NCBI GenBank assembly: GCA_951640165.1
Contig: OX621234.1
Coordinates: 23,688,549 to 23,752,548 of the forward strand
Source: Pseudoips prasinana
Lineage: Eukaryota; Arthropoda; Insecta; Lepidoptera; Nolidae
DNA length: 64,000 nt
Direction of reading: 5' to 3'
The notes below the pieces were generated by a model. The model saw nothing but the letters and a program-made list of their open reading frames with translations. It did not search any database and was not told where the DNA came from. Positions 48,830-60,559 of the stretch are shown one piece after another. Within the stretch, counting starts at the first letter, position 1, and every line of letters starts with the position of its first letter. The translations under genes were made by a program, and so were the position numbers.

Positions 48830-49370
48830 TTTATTTTAAAAGTAAAGTTTGTAATTAATACACATTTATCGTTTTGACTAATAAGACTTCAAGGTGTGTG
48901 GACTTCAGGAACATCAATATTTATGAAACAAAAGTTGTTGGAAGTGGAAAAAGGTCAAAGAAGAGCAAATATACAACTTACTGTCTAAACAACAATGTCT
49001 ACAAAATGTTGGTAAACAGTTGAGCAATAACTTAAGTATTCTTAAAATAAGTAAGCTCCCGAATATAAATAGAAACATATTTTCATAAAAAGTATGTAGA
49101 CTACTTAATAATATGAAATGCACAACAGTACGGAGGTGTAGTGAGGTTATAATGTACGAAACTGAACGGTAAAAATGATTACAAATGTTGTTGAAATAGG
49201 TTTTAAATGTTTAACAATGTTATTATTTTGATTCACTAGATGACATCGGTTCTGTGCGTGCATTAGCCTGCATTAGATCCATCATAATCTAAGTAAAATA
49301 CAAAAAAAAATGTAAGATATTAAAAAAATTGGAAACAAAAAGCAAAACAAGACGTCAAAAGCAAGCCCGG
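48830..49370. other. AT-rich stretch, no feature
   Basis: Nothing recognisable; the minus frame at 48914-49123 is AT-driven. Confidence 0.4.
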
Positions 49371-49575
49371 AGTTTCTTTGTGGCTTTCTTCTCCGGGTGG
49401 TCCACCTAGCTAGCTAGAGAAAGCCGGATAGCTAGAGAAGGTTCATCAGCGGCGAGGATCGCATTGGCCCCTTAACGCGTGAACGGTGATCCCGTGCAAG
49501 TGACCACACCCTCACTTAGAATTCTGTCTTTTTGCTTCAGCGGCCCCCTGAGCTGTGACCCGAACCCCAAAGGGG
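49371..49575. repeat. GC-richer repeat of unknown family
   Basis: A short GC-richer block has CTAGCTAGCTAG runs, CATCAGCGGCGAGGATCGC and, at 49540-49575, CGGCCCCCTGAGCTGTGACC. It resembles a piece of a LINE or other repeat more than host sequence, but I cannot name it. Confidence 0.35.
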
Positions 49576-49671
49576 TGCCCTCAAGTATTAATCGCTTAAA
49601 TTAAGCTACTGGTTAAGTTACTGCGCTAGCCAACTGATCGTTGCCTTCAATTCTTTAATTTTAATATCATC

Positions 49672-49925
49672 ATCATCATCATTGCAGCTAAATAAGTCCA
49701 CTGCTGGACAAGCCTCCCTCAAGAATCGTCTTGGGGGGATATGCCATAATCGCCACGCTTGGCAGGCGGGTTGGCGATCGCAGTACGATGGTCATAGTAA
49801 TCAGAAGGAAGCTGCTGCCCATCCTCTGGTAGATATTCCCTCGGGTCGACTTCTACGCCCCCCACGGGATGAGATGGGGTGATGATATTCTGATTCTGAT
49901 ATTTGTCGCCGTCACCACACAGCAG
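49672..49925 (+). repeat. GGGATATGCC-type dispersed repeat, copy
   Basis: This is the best-preserved copy: a (CAT)n start, GTCCACTGCTGGACAAGCCT, TTGGGGGGATATGCCATAAT, GCTGCTGCCCATCCTCTGG and CCCCACGGGATGAGATGGGG. It lies 1.7 kb from the copy at 47915 in the same orientation. Confidence 0.7.
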
Positions 49926-50153
49926 AATTCAATTTTAATATAGTAGAACTAAATTTCAAAATAATAGATTAGTAACTTGTTATTTATTTAAGGATTTAAG
50001 AAAATATATGTGATAAAACAGACTGCACGGACGTACTAATAATTTTTTTTGTAACTTTTATACTGTATTCGACTATGTTGATATACTGCATTTTGAGCTT
50101 GACAAGTACAAGTATATGTTATTAATGTTTTTAAACTTTCGCGATTTGTACAC

Positions 50154-50179
50154 ATTTTTTTTTTTTTTTTTTTTTTTTT
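50154..50179. repeat. poly-T tract
   Basis: An uninterrupted run of about 25 T. Confidence 0.9.
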
Positions 50180-51430
50180 ATCACGATGAGACCCGTGTCT
50201 ACAGTATATAAAAAAAAGTATATGTTAATACCCAAGTGCTGAATACATTTCATTATTTCATTTAAATTGTTTTTCTTAGGCAGCGACATGTTGGCTACAA
50301 ATTGAGTTGTGGTATTCTACAATTAAAACAGAGATCTCAATAAGGTTTAACACGTAAGAAAAGACAACAAATAAGAAGAAGTCTAAGTTCACCACATATA
50401 AACACTTTAAGCGTGGCAAAAACCTGTTGAACGATCACCTTTATTAGTAAAGGGATTTCGTTCGATAAGCAGTCACAGTACAGGAGGATTTTGAATGATT
50501 CTAATTGCAGAAATTATTCGTACTTCCAAAGGCACGATAAGCTGTCGTTCCAAATTGTTGTTATTAAACAACAGTCTAGAAGCCATGTTAGAGGCATACT
50601 GGGCGGCTTGAACTACTGTGATACTAAGGTAGCCACTGCCCATTCGATAAGTAAGTTTGTAGAAATGTATATAGGAATGGAAATAGTATAATTGGTGGCA
50701 CAAGTTGATATACAGGGATTAGATGTAAGAACATACTAGAAGAATATCTTTGATTCGTTCATCCGTAGTTCCGGTGTTAGAATCGAAAATTGTCGTGTTT
50801 CTGCTGAAAACCGCAATCGTATAAATTTTCAGCCGTAGTATTCGATTGATTAAAACGGCGACTCGGGATGGACGACACGTTTTTTATTTTTTCCTTCAGG
50901 TTGATTTATTGTTTGAATATAAAATACAATGGGATAACTAAGGACATTTATCGTGCAGTGTACAGAAGCATGATAGAGCCGCTACTCTATTCCGTATTGA
51001 ATTCACTGCGTATATAAAATTCTTATAATAAAGAAAAACTACTAATAATATGATACATTACGGCTTGTCTGTACCTGGTTATAAACCGAGCACAATTGAT
51101 GACCGGCCGATTTTCGGTCATGGCTACCACTTTAACTCCTAGTCGGTTTCGCTTCAAGATAGCTGCCATAGCTTGAAGGTTTAAGTTTAAAAAAATGTAA
51201 ACACAGTTGAGTGCATCTTGCAAACGGTGGCTAAACTTTTAAGTGTGAATAGAAACAGTTGACCGACACTTTAATCAATTGCAATTACATTATAGGGTAG
51301 ATTTTCTAAGCCATAGTAACAATTTATTTTACAGTTGCATTTGTCACTTAACTAAGTCTAAACAGGCCAAATATAGGTATACCAATATTTTCTCAGATCT
51401 TCTTATTATCGATCTTTTTTCTTTATTAAA
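50180..51430. other. AT-rich stretch without genes
   Basis: Opposing short frames at 50473-50703 overlap each other and have no known family. No repeat is recognised. Confidence 0.4.
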
Positions 51431-51436
51431 AATACA

Positions 51437-51762
51437 ACTCCCGCACTAGAGAATTTCTGTGTCGTGGGGTACTTTACAAACATATACAATTATGTCTTTG
51501 TAAAGTACGCCGCGGCACAGGAATTCATCTCTCTAGTGCGGGCAAATTTCCCCAATTGAAAGAGAACCTTATGCTTATGTGATAAAGTTGAAAAACTATA
51601 AAAAATTGATAGATTGGGGTAGCTGGATGTGCTGGCGTCTGTACATCCGACTCCACCTCAGAACAACTATTTGTAGGTGACACAAATAGCTTTCCTGTGC
51701 GGGATTCGAACCCGGAACAGGGAGTGGCGAGTCTTAACCGCTACGCCACACGTGCCGTCATC
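51437..51762 (-). mobile_element. tRNA-derived SINE with a folded-back 3' end
   Basis: On the minus strand 51762-51618 is a SINE head: GTGGCGTAGCGGTTAAGAC (A-box region), GTTCCGGGTTCGAATCCCGC (B box), CACCTACAAATAGTTGTTCT and GGTGGAGTCGGATGTACAG. The 3' part of a related SINE (TTTGTAAAGTACC, GGCACAGGAATT, TCTCTAGTGCGGGC) occurs twice in opposite orientations at 51437-51488 and 51497-51545. They form a near-perfect inverted repeat with a short spacer, so the 3' end has been copied back on itself. Confidence 0.7.
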
Positions 51763-52018
51763 GATAAATAAATACATTGCTATGAATATAATATCTGGAA
51801 AAATGTTTAATTGAATTCAGGAAATGTAAATAAGTAATTCTGGTTGCTTGGTGCTATTTAAATTCGTATTCATCAAGTTTAAATTGCATCGAGTTTGGCA
51901 TGATCATTCACAAAATAAATTAGGTTGAATATATTTTCAAAAAAAAATTCTGAGCGTCTGACCCAGCGATGGTTTTTGGTGCCCTTAATTTCATGAAGCA
52001 TAATATTTATATTCTGAA

Positions 52019-54271
52019 TCTATATAAATAAAAAGAGAAGTCCTGACTGACTGACTGACTCATCAACGCCCAGCCCAAACCCTTGGCCCTAGAAAGCTGA
52101 AATTTTGCACAGATGTTTTCTTTATAATGTAGACAAGGAATAAGAAAGGATTTTTCGAAATTCAACCCCTAAGGGGGTAAAACGGGGGTGCGAAGTTAGT
52201 ATGAAACTTTGCCGTTTTTGAAGTTAGAGGCATGAAAGTTAGTATTTGGCCTTGCAGTTAAAAATAAAAAATATGTGTTTCAGGATTTTTGGAAATTTCA
52301 CCCCCAAGGGCAAAAAATAGGGGATGTAACTTTGTACGAAAAAAGTCCCAATTTTTAAGTTAAACGCATGAAAATTAGCAATTGGCTTTTTAGTTAAAAA
52401 TAAAAAATATATATTTCAGGATTTTTGAAAATTCCACCCCGAAGGTCATAAAATAGGGGATGTAAGTTTGTATGAAAAATGCGATATTTTTGAAGTTAAG
52501 CGCGTGAAAATGAGTATTTGGCCTTTCTGTTAAAAATATATAGCATTTATTTCAGGAGTTTTGGAATTACACCCCCAAGGGCGGAAAATAGGGGATATAA
52601 TTTTATACTGCCTGACTGACATATCAACGCATTGTCTAAACGGCTGCAGTTAGGACTTGAATTTTGACAGTAGTTACCTTTTATGACGTAGGCATCCACT
52701 GAAGAAGGGTTTTTGAAAATACCACCCCTAAGGGACTAAAATAAGGGATGAAATATTTTATGAAAGTGCTAAATTTTGATGTTAAAGGCCTTAGTATATA
52801 GACTTGCACTAAAAAATTAAAATATACATTTCAGGATTTTTGAATATTCCACCCCTAAGGGCGTAAAATTGGGGATATCAGTTTATATGAAAAAAGTGCC
52901 AACAAGTTTTAAGTTAAACGTATAAAAATTGGTATTTAGCATTACAGTTAAAAATTAAAAGTATGTGTTTCAGGATTTCCGAGAATTCTTCCACGTAGGG
53001 TGACAAATAGGGGATGTTTGTATGAAAAATGTGACATTTTTTAAGGTAAACTCATGAACATTGGTATTTGACCTTTCATTTAAAAATATGTATTTCAGGA
53101 TTTTTGGGAATTCCAGCCCTTTAGGGTGACAAATAGGGGATGGAAGTTTGTATGAAAAATGTGACATTTTTTAAGGTAAACGCATGAAAATTAGTATTTC
53201 ACCTTTCATTTAAACATTATAAATATATCAACAGGACTTTTGGAAATTCCACCCCTAAAGACGACTAAAATAGGGGATGTAAATTTGTATGAAAAACTGT
53301 TTTTTTTTGGAGTTAAAAGCATGTAATTTCATGTATTTCAGTTAAAAATAAAGCAATCAAGGGAATAATTTGTTGTTAAAAAAAGTAATCCATAACTGAT
53401 TCAATAGGTCAACACCAAAAATGTACGCCAACTTAAATTATAGAGAAATTCGTTTCTTATTGCTTAAAATGTTGTGTTTGTTGTCGTCTAAGTAAAGATT
53501 TAGCGTTTTATGAGATTTGTAACTTCTTTTTTTTGGTATTTTTCATAATATATTAAAAAACGTCAATTTAATAATAATAAAAAAGTCATTGACCCAAAAT
53601 TCGAGTTAGTGTAGTATAAATTGTTCGTGTCGAGATGATCGCACCCAAAAAATATCATCTTAATTTTACTGATCTACAAGTTCACAATTTTGTAACTTTT
53701 GTAGCTTTTATATTGTTTCAGATCGCAGAACTCATTTGACATATCGGTTAAAATAAATAAATGCTTGAAGTAAAAGGTAGTCCAAAACTGAATCAAAAGA
53801 TGATCGCCTAAATCTCACCCAAAATATATGCCCACATCTTAATTTTACCGCTTTACAAGGTTATATTTTTGTTAGTAGATGGTGTAATTATCGTTTTAGA
53901 TCGCGCTATGGTTTCGTTCACAAAATTTGATATTAGACCTATCAATGCCGTGGTCGCAACCTAAGCTAATGGGAGTTACCTTGGTGATTAATGCATCGTT
54001 GATTATTATATTACTTTATTTGACTTACTGACTTTACTTAAGGACAATTCTTTGATACTTTTGGGTTTATGATATCGGGTCTTTTTTTAAATAACAGTAG
54101 CAAAGTAGTATTTAGTTTATTTCTTAACTAGGTTATTTATAGGTTAGGTTTTCTTAAATTTATATTGCTTATTTTTTATCAAAGTAATTTTTTTTTGATT
54201 AAGCTAGAAGTAAGTAGTTACATTGGTAATCATTCAAAATTGTCGCGGACGAAGTCGCGGGCACCAGCTAG
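52019..54271 (+). mobile_element. 2.25-kb Helitron with internal tandem array
   Basis: The start is A|TCTATATAAATAAAAAGAGA at 52019, followed by CTGACTGACTGACTGACTC and ATCAACGCCCAGCCCAAACC. The end is the hairpin GTCGCGGACGAAGTCGCGGGC, then ACCAGCTAG|T at 54271. Both termini fit Helitrons, inserted between host A and T without a target duplication. The interior to about 53340 is a tandem array; 53340-54240 is AT-rich non-coding DNA. No Rep-helicase gene is present. The 270-bp element at 31945 has the same ends. Confidence 0.78.
52140..53345 (+). repeat. ~134-bp tandem repeat inside the Helitron
   Basis: About nine diverged units each contain CAGGATTTTTGGAAATTCC, then ACCCCTAAGGG, then AAATAGGGGATG, then TTTGTATGAAAAA, then AAGTTAAACGCATGAAAAT, then TTGGCCTT. 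Unit marks fall near 52150, 52282, 52416, 52551, 52707, 52830, 52970, 53096 and 53231, a spacing of 123-156 bp. Confidence 0.85.
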
Positions 54272-54337
54272 TAAGAAATAAGAATAAATGTAGCAGAACA
54301 ATCAATAATTTGGGTTACATATTCTTAAGCGAAGTAA

Positions 54338-54390
54338 AATAATATGAACATTGTTTAAAATATAATACCTGTTAACAATGTTCATATATA
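54338..54390. repeat. small inverted repeat
   Basis: ATATGAACATTGTT and its complement AACAATGTTCATAT face each other around about 20 AT-rich bases. Confidence 0.75.
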
Positions 54391-55960
54391 AAATCTATAT
54401 AGTACAATTTTAACATTACAAAACACTTCCATCTCTTTTACAAATTTAAAATTATTAGACACTATGGTACCAGCAATCATACCAACCCCGTAGGCAAGAA
54501 GACAGCTGCAAATAATTTCCGAAGAGGGAGCCGCGGCAGCTTCGGCAATGAAACGAGTACCTACTGAGATCGTTTAAATTTATCTAACTGAAATATTGCT
54601 GCCGAGAACTACGTGATATTGAGGAGAAATATTTAATTTGAGACCATAGTTAATCAGGTTTCTTTGAATAGGACAGTGTGGGGATGGTAACAAGTAAATA
54701 CCTCTATGTTTAAGGTTTTATACACTAATCCTATATATTCTATTTAATAAATAAATAGAAATAGCAAAAACATATCATAATTGCTAACAGAGTTCCAGTT
54801 CTGTCATGTCCATCGTCAGATCTGATCCGTCAGTCATTTGGGGAAATCAGTAATATCTTGTCTAAATAGAGTGATCGTCGTTATATAGAAGATACGCCAT
54901 AACAATAATTTCTGTTTTTATTTAACATTGCTTCGAGGCAAACAGTATTGACGTATAAATCACAAGTCCAGCCTCACATGGCATACTTTTGTGATCTTTG
55001 TCATCTTTGGGAACATCGGCTCGCTACTTGGGCCGCTTGCTAGCTTGCTAGCTAGTAGAATAATCGAAGATCTCAAGTTTACAATCCGTATTGAATCCTT
55101 AACCATGAGAAGAAACATTGTCTCCATGTATGTGTTCGATTTGATACCCACGGCTTCTTTCTAATTTTATTTTACTGCAGTTTCAATCGACATGTCATGT
55201 GGTATATAGAAACTACTCTTCTGGTACGATTTAGAACGGACTTCAGTCCGCCTTAAATCGTACCACAGGTGTCTCAACACACGCTATACATTACTGAGAA
55301 TTATCTAAGAGCGGCATATCGCGGAAACTAGGCTAATTATCAGAGACCGTTAAAAACGTGAAATTTTTAAAAAGTTTAGATAGTTAAAGTTTTTGAAAAG
55401 GAAAATACCTCTATGTTTTAGAATAGTGATTAAAAATACCACCGTCTCCCTCTTACCTCCAATCTTTGTAATGCTAAAAATCAAAATAAATACAGTAAAT
55501 AGTAATGGATAGTGGATACTTCAGTATGAGCGTTTGTGCACCATACAACCACACGACAAAATGAGGTAGACTTGTCAGTCTATTACAAAGAATCATTTTT
55601 AGTCTTGTGCATAAACGACAGTCTCATTGGCGAAAAGTACAAATTGTCTTCTATAAATTGAACAAACAGAAAACACAACGTGGAAAGGATATCCAAACAG
55701 TATATCCGACCGTTCTATTGGTTGAATGAATAATTTAATCGATACAGGTCATAAATAATATATTCGTTATTTTACTGTCCATTACATAACGGTCCATTAT
55801 TTAATTCTTTTCATATTCATTCAAAGGTATAAAGTGGCAACGTTTTACAGTATTTATTCATTTATTTTCCAGTAAGCTCTATCTACTAGAAAGATTTGTG
55901 ATATCATATGATGATTCAAAAATCGTTCCTGTAGATTGAACTCGAGTATCAGCATTATTC
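54391..55960. other. mostly AT-rich stretch with one hairpin
   Basis: The minus frame at 54960-55151 and its surroundings are less AT-rich, but I recognise no family. A hairpin lies at 55223-55264. Nothing else is recognisable. Confidence 0.4.
55223..55264. repeat. 19-bp hairpin, loop TTCA
   Basis: Arms 55223-55241 and about 55246-55264 pair with two mismatched positions around a 4-nt loop. Stem length is short for an animal pre-miRNA, so I call it a repeat rather than an RNA gene. Confidence 0.8.
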
Positions 55961-55965
55961 CTCAT

Positions 55966-56142
55966 TACAAAGACAACTGCCGTACTAATAAAATTAATCC
56001 CTGTGTAAATTAATACTTTACAAACGTATGTATATTTAATTTATGGGGCACATAAATAGTACTCGTGCGCGGGAATCGAACCCGGGAAATAAAGTGGTAA
56101 GGTGATGGTCTTAAACGCTGCGCCTAGACGTGCAGTTTGCCA
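55966..56142 (-). mobile_element. tRNA-derived SINE
   Basis: On the minus strand: GTCTAGGCGCAGCGTTTAAG (head), CCCGGGTTCGATTCCCGCG (B box), GTACTATTTATGTGCCCC, GTTTGTAAAGTATTAATTTA, CACAGGGATTAATTTTATTA and GTACGGCAGTTGTCTTTGTA. It is related to the SINEs at 41422 and 51437. Confidence 0.72.
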
Positions 56143-57040
56143 GTTATACGTAGTATTTTACTTTATTTTTACAGTTAGTTCTACACATACATCCATCATC
56201 CAATCACTTATTTTTGATTTTTGCATAGCAAGATTTGGAGAAGTAATAAGTCTAAAACAACGATGCAATAAAAAAATGTTTAATTACTTTTCCTTTGCTG
56301 TAACTTCAAAGCCGCGTCTAGACGCTAGTTGAGTTGCCGTGATTTACAGCTTATATAGAACTCTTATAACGTGACTCAACCCGTCCATCTGGCCAAGATG
56401 CTTTTAATTAAAAATGTTGCAAATTTCTAGAATATCTATTGAGCTGCATTAGAAGTAAAATAAATAATCTATGATGTATTTGTATAGGGCTCATACCACC
56501 AGATAGCCTGCATGCAAATATACATACAGCCTATATTATCATTGCTTTTCTAATCGGTACCACCTACCCAATGAACTATAAATCTATCTAAGAACAATTA
56601 CAAGACATACACAACAAAAAAATCGAAGAACCTATATCCTAAATCTAAATCAGCAGTTATATTAGTTCCTAACATAAAAACCCATAATGCCAGACAAAGT
56701 TCGGTATTGGTTAACCTTATAAAACCCTAAGGAATCAGCATTTTCAATGCCAATGGATTAGCAAAACAACGCGATGAGATCGGAGCCTTTCTCTGTGACC
56801 ATGAACTTGATTTTCTCCTCATTCAAGAATTTTCTCCAACCGTCTACATTGTGCGATTGGATCCACTCTTCGAAAGGGGTCACGCTAATCTTTTACATGA
56901 GATCACTGTATTACATACCCTTGGACTCGCCTAATCTAACAAACGTCGAAGTCTCTTTATGTCGGATAGATATGAGACAAGCACCGTGACCCGATTCTCT
57001 CCCTCATTAATACCTTCGAGCAAATGTTCAGAACCGTAGA
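56143..57040. other. mixed stretch, possible retroelement flank
   Basis: No gene is supported. Sequence to the right of about 56700 may belong to the 3' part of the retroelement whose pol remnant lies at 57050-58960, but no motif proves it. Confidence 0.3.
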
Positions 57041-57049
57041 CTCACTCAC

Positions 57050-58960
57050 GACTCACATGCAAAACCACATAAACGAGAGTTTGGAACTATTCAAAATATT
57101 TGTTTGATGGGCTTTCAGTCGTCTTTAGCCTGGTCACAAATACTACATTTGTTAATATATTTCGCAATATATTCCTTCATTTTGGTCCAATAGTATTTAG
57201 AGGATAAAGCAATAGAACACTCTGTTATACCTCGCTAGTAGGTTTCATCTTCATGGTATTTCTTAAAAATATTTTGTTGGCGTAAATAGTCCTTAACGTT
57301 CTTTATTGCAACTTTAGTGAGGATAAGCTATGCTTTTAATGTTGTCTTGTATAATAGACATGATCTTATACATTGCGAAAAGGGGATTGACAGATTCTTT
57401 GATTGCGTTTACCTCGTCATTAATCAAGTTAGATTCAAAAAGTTGTGTAGTTGTTCGAGTATGGGTCTTGAAAGGTTGCACTGTTGGTCGCTTCTTAATT
57501 GTCACCTACTAATATTTAAAAAAATCCTATTAAATCTGTTGAGAGGTCCGTCAGAAATTGGAATCTTTGTGGTTAGAATTTCATTAGTCGTTCCAGTATG
57601 GGTCTTGAATAATTGTCACCTACTTACTGATACCAAACAAATATTCTACTAAATCTGTTGAGAGGTCGCCGTGTGAGAGTTATCGTGACTGATTGGTATC
57701 TCATGTATATTCGTAGGTAACGTTAAGGTATCGGAGCCAGTAATTAAATTATTACATTTTTGTTTTACTTTCTTTGCTTGTAGATGGTAGTGAAGTAAGA
57801 CCCACTCAATTTCACCTCCAACGTATTCTTTGAAACTTGCAAAGGTCGATGGTCAGTTAGTATCTTAAACTTCATTTCGAACAAGTATTGCCGGAAGTAT
57901 TTACTAGCAACTCTTTCTCGATTGTTCGGTAATTAATTTTGCTTTAGCTTAATGTCCTAGATACATATGGTATTTGTTTATCATAACCTATTATTGAGAA
58001 ACCTTGCGAAAGGACCGCACCAATTTCAAATTAGCAGCGTCTGTCGTTAATACAAAGTCCTCAGTAAAGTCGAGATACTGAACAATAGTCAGGAGTACCT
58101 TACATTTTTTAAACAGTCAATGTACTTGAGGTCATTATAGGTTACTTTAAAACCTTACTTTAGACATTACGTCATTTTTTTTCGCGTAAAGTCTGGAATC
58201 AATATTCTGTAATAACCTAGGTGACCTAGGGGTTGGGAATCTAGGGATCGCTGCAATTGTGTCAGGATTGGGCTTGATGCTGGCCTAGCTTTGTGCGAAA
58301 TATTTTGTTTCTTACCTTAGAAATTTTGACTTGTCCATCCAAATCTTAAAGTTCGATTCCCTAAGTCTCTTAGATCTGAACTGAAGACTTTCTCTAAATT
58401 GACCATGTGCTGCTGTAAAGAGCCACTAATACTTTGATGTCGTCTAGTTATACCAGACATATGACGTTCTGTAGGTCCCCGAGGACATTATGCAATACAC
58501 GTTTGTATCTATAAGTCTCAGTGTAGACAAGTAATTCGTCTCTGGTACTAATATTATGCTTTATTTTATTGGTGAAAGTTAAGGGTTTTCCTTCTAGATC
58601 GAAAACGTCAGCATATTTCGCACAATGAGACTTTAAATTGGCTCGTTCTTCCGGATTCTAATAGTCGGTACGTAATCAAGAAAGTACTTCGGCTGTGTGA
58701 TCATTCAGTTGGTCAGTCGGTCGGGCGTACTTTGTATATTGAAAAGCTCAGCTCTCACTGATCGATCCATTCAAAATACTACGTCATGCTTAGTTGGATT
58801 AGTAATTTCTATAATACCACGGTTATTCTGAATAGTGGTGACGCAAACACATATCATACAATTGGACATTGTTTGTTCCATTATCAATGCATCACCGTCA
58901 TGGAAGTAAATCGGGACGTTAATCATTTTAGATGTATTCGCCGCTATTATATCCTCTTAT
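57050..58960 (-). pseudogene. decayed Ty3/gypsy (errantivirus-like) pol remnant
   Basis: Read on the minus strand, pol blocks appear in order with many stops and frame changes. At about 58657-58495 is the lead-in to reverse transcriptase (EGKPLTFTNKIKHNI, then TYRYK), typical of insect gypsy/17.6-type elements. At 58457-58437 is the RT active-site box. The first aspartate of LDD is intact but the preceding tyrosine codon is TAA. At about 58070-57840 are RNase H pieces, including EKELL and TDHRPL. At about 57265-57100 is an integrase zinc-binding region with YYW.KM and C..C pieces. A deletion removes RT between the first two blocks. Gag, env and LTRs are not recognised. It is an old dead copy. 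Confidence 0.6.
57457..57672. repeat. imperfect direct duplication inside the pol remnant
   Basis: GTATGGGTCTTGAA, AATTGTCACCTAC and CTAAATCTGTTGAGAGGTC (or close variants) occur twice in the same order, at about 57460-57550 and 57597-57667. Confidence 0.6.
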
Positions 58961-60300
58961 AAATTACAAATAAGTGAATCATACATACGCGTTTTGGTTG
59001 GCGTACATGCGATTACTTAAGACATTGTCTTTCAAATCTATGTTATAATCTAACTTCTCTAAGTCTAAACCAATTAGTCCATCAAAGTAATTACGGAATT
59101 GGTACACAAAAAGGGTGATCTCATAATCTTAAACACCTGAAAGCATGGTAAAGTTATAATATATAAGAGTAATGTTACGAGTGGTCATACGTGGTGGTAT
59201 ATTCATGAGTATATGTATGAGTACACAGGATAATCGTTATAGATAATATCGACTTTATTCATGTTAGTTTCCCGTGTCTTATAATAGTTGGAAAAGGGTT
59301 CATGTATCACCCAGTCATGTCCTTTCATAGGCCTAGGTATAACTGACTTACGCCACTCATAGGTCTAAGGCATTATTAAAAAGCGTATATCCTGGTCTTT
59401 TATGGAGCATTAGGAAAACATTACTTTATAAATTTAACGTATCCTTAAATTCAACCCATTCGGTTTCTTCTAAAATATTTTCTAAGTTCCTTCCTTATTA
59501 TAAATATATCACCCTAAAAATATGCAGGTAGTTGAAGTTTAGGGTTTAACAAATAAAAATAACCAATTGAGTTTTTCCCCAACTTTTTTGCTATAACTGC
59601 TTAGTTTGCTTTAGCAAAAATATCCTCATTATAAATTTTTTAATTTTTATTATATCATTATAAATTGTTGTTAAATAATAATAATTAAAAAAAAAAAAAA
59701 ATTATAATAAATTCTCCACCCTGACAAAAAAGAGTATAAAGTGATTAAAGAAATTAAAGTTAATTTCTGTATGTCTGGGTCTTGTTGTCTGCAACATACT
59801 AGCTTCCAAACAAATGAACTGATTGTCATACAGCTTTTTATCTAAAAGCTAATAATATCGGCATAACATGCAGTTAGAATTATAATTCACAGCTCTTAGC
59901 TAATTACAAGGAAATCCAATCAGTCGTTCAAACGCTCTTATTCTAGTTGGAGTCAGGGTTTTGACTGTAATTGGTTAAAGTTGTTAAATACTCGACAGGT
60001 TAAAATGGTTTGTTTCCGACATACAGCTCCCCAATTTCCGTACGTCAAGCGAGATTCAATTGCTCCAAATCATAATTATTAAAGGTTGCAGTAAATGTTC
60101 CAACATTTTGCATATTAAGATAATTATGATAGTTTGAATGTTGCATTTTGACTTACTTACTAATAATTGTGTATACCTAACTTATTTTTTTTATTATTTA
60201 TGCTAATAATAATAGAGCGCTAAGCATAAATATACAACAAAAAGATGAGGGATTTTTTTAAATCAGTCGTGGTTAATAAATATGAAAATACTTTCTGCTT
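58961..60300. other. AT-rich stretch, possible upstream part of the retroelement
   Basis: This would be the gag/5' side of the minus-strand Ty3 element, but no motif is readable. An A/T-rich simple tract lies near 59680-59700. Confidence 0.3.
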
Positions 60301-60304
60301 TTTA

Positions 60305-60550
60305 GGGTTCCGTACCCAAAGGGTAAAACGGGACCCTATTACTAAGACCTCGCTGTCTGTCTGTCACCAGGATGTATCTCATGAACCGTTATAGTTAGAC
60401 AGTTGAAATTTTCACAGATGATGTATTTCTGTTGCCGCTATAACAAATACTAAAAAATAAAATAAATAAATATTTAAGGGGGCTCCGAGTTCGAGCAAAC
60501 GTGTATTTTTTGCTCGTTTTAATGGATACGGAACCCTCGGTGCGCGATAT
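60305..60550 (+). repeat. widespread lepidopteran interspersed repeat
   Basis: GGGTTCCGTACCCAAAGGGT, AACGGGACCCTATTACTAAG, CTGTCTGTCTGTCACCAGG, ATGTATCTCATGAACCG and, near the end, TACGGAACCCTCGGTGCGCG. I know this ordered sequence from many lepidopteran genomes. The end GGAACCCT mirrors the start AGGGTTCC, suggesting a short inverted terminus. The class is uncertain. Confidence 0.62.
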
Positions 60551-60559
60551 TATTAGTAG

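Noticed and set aside
55223..55264. microRNA precursor
   Set aside because: The 19-bp stem with a 4-nt loop is too short for a typical animal pre-miRNA, and similar hairpins are scattered through the window.
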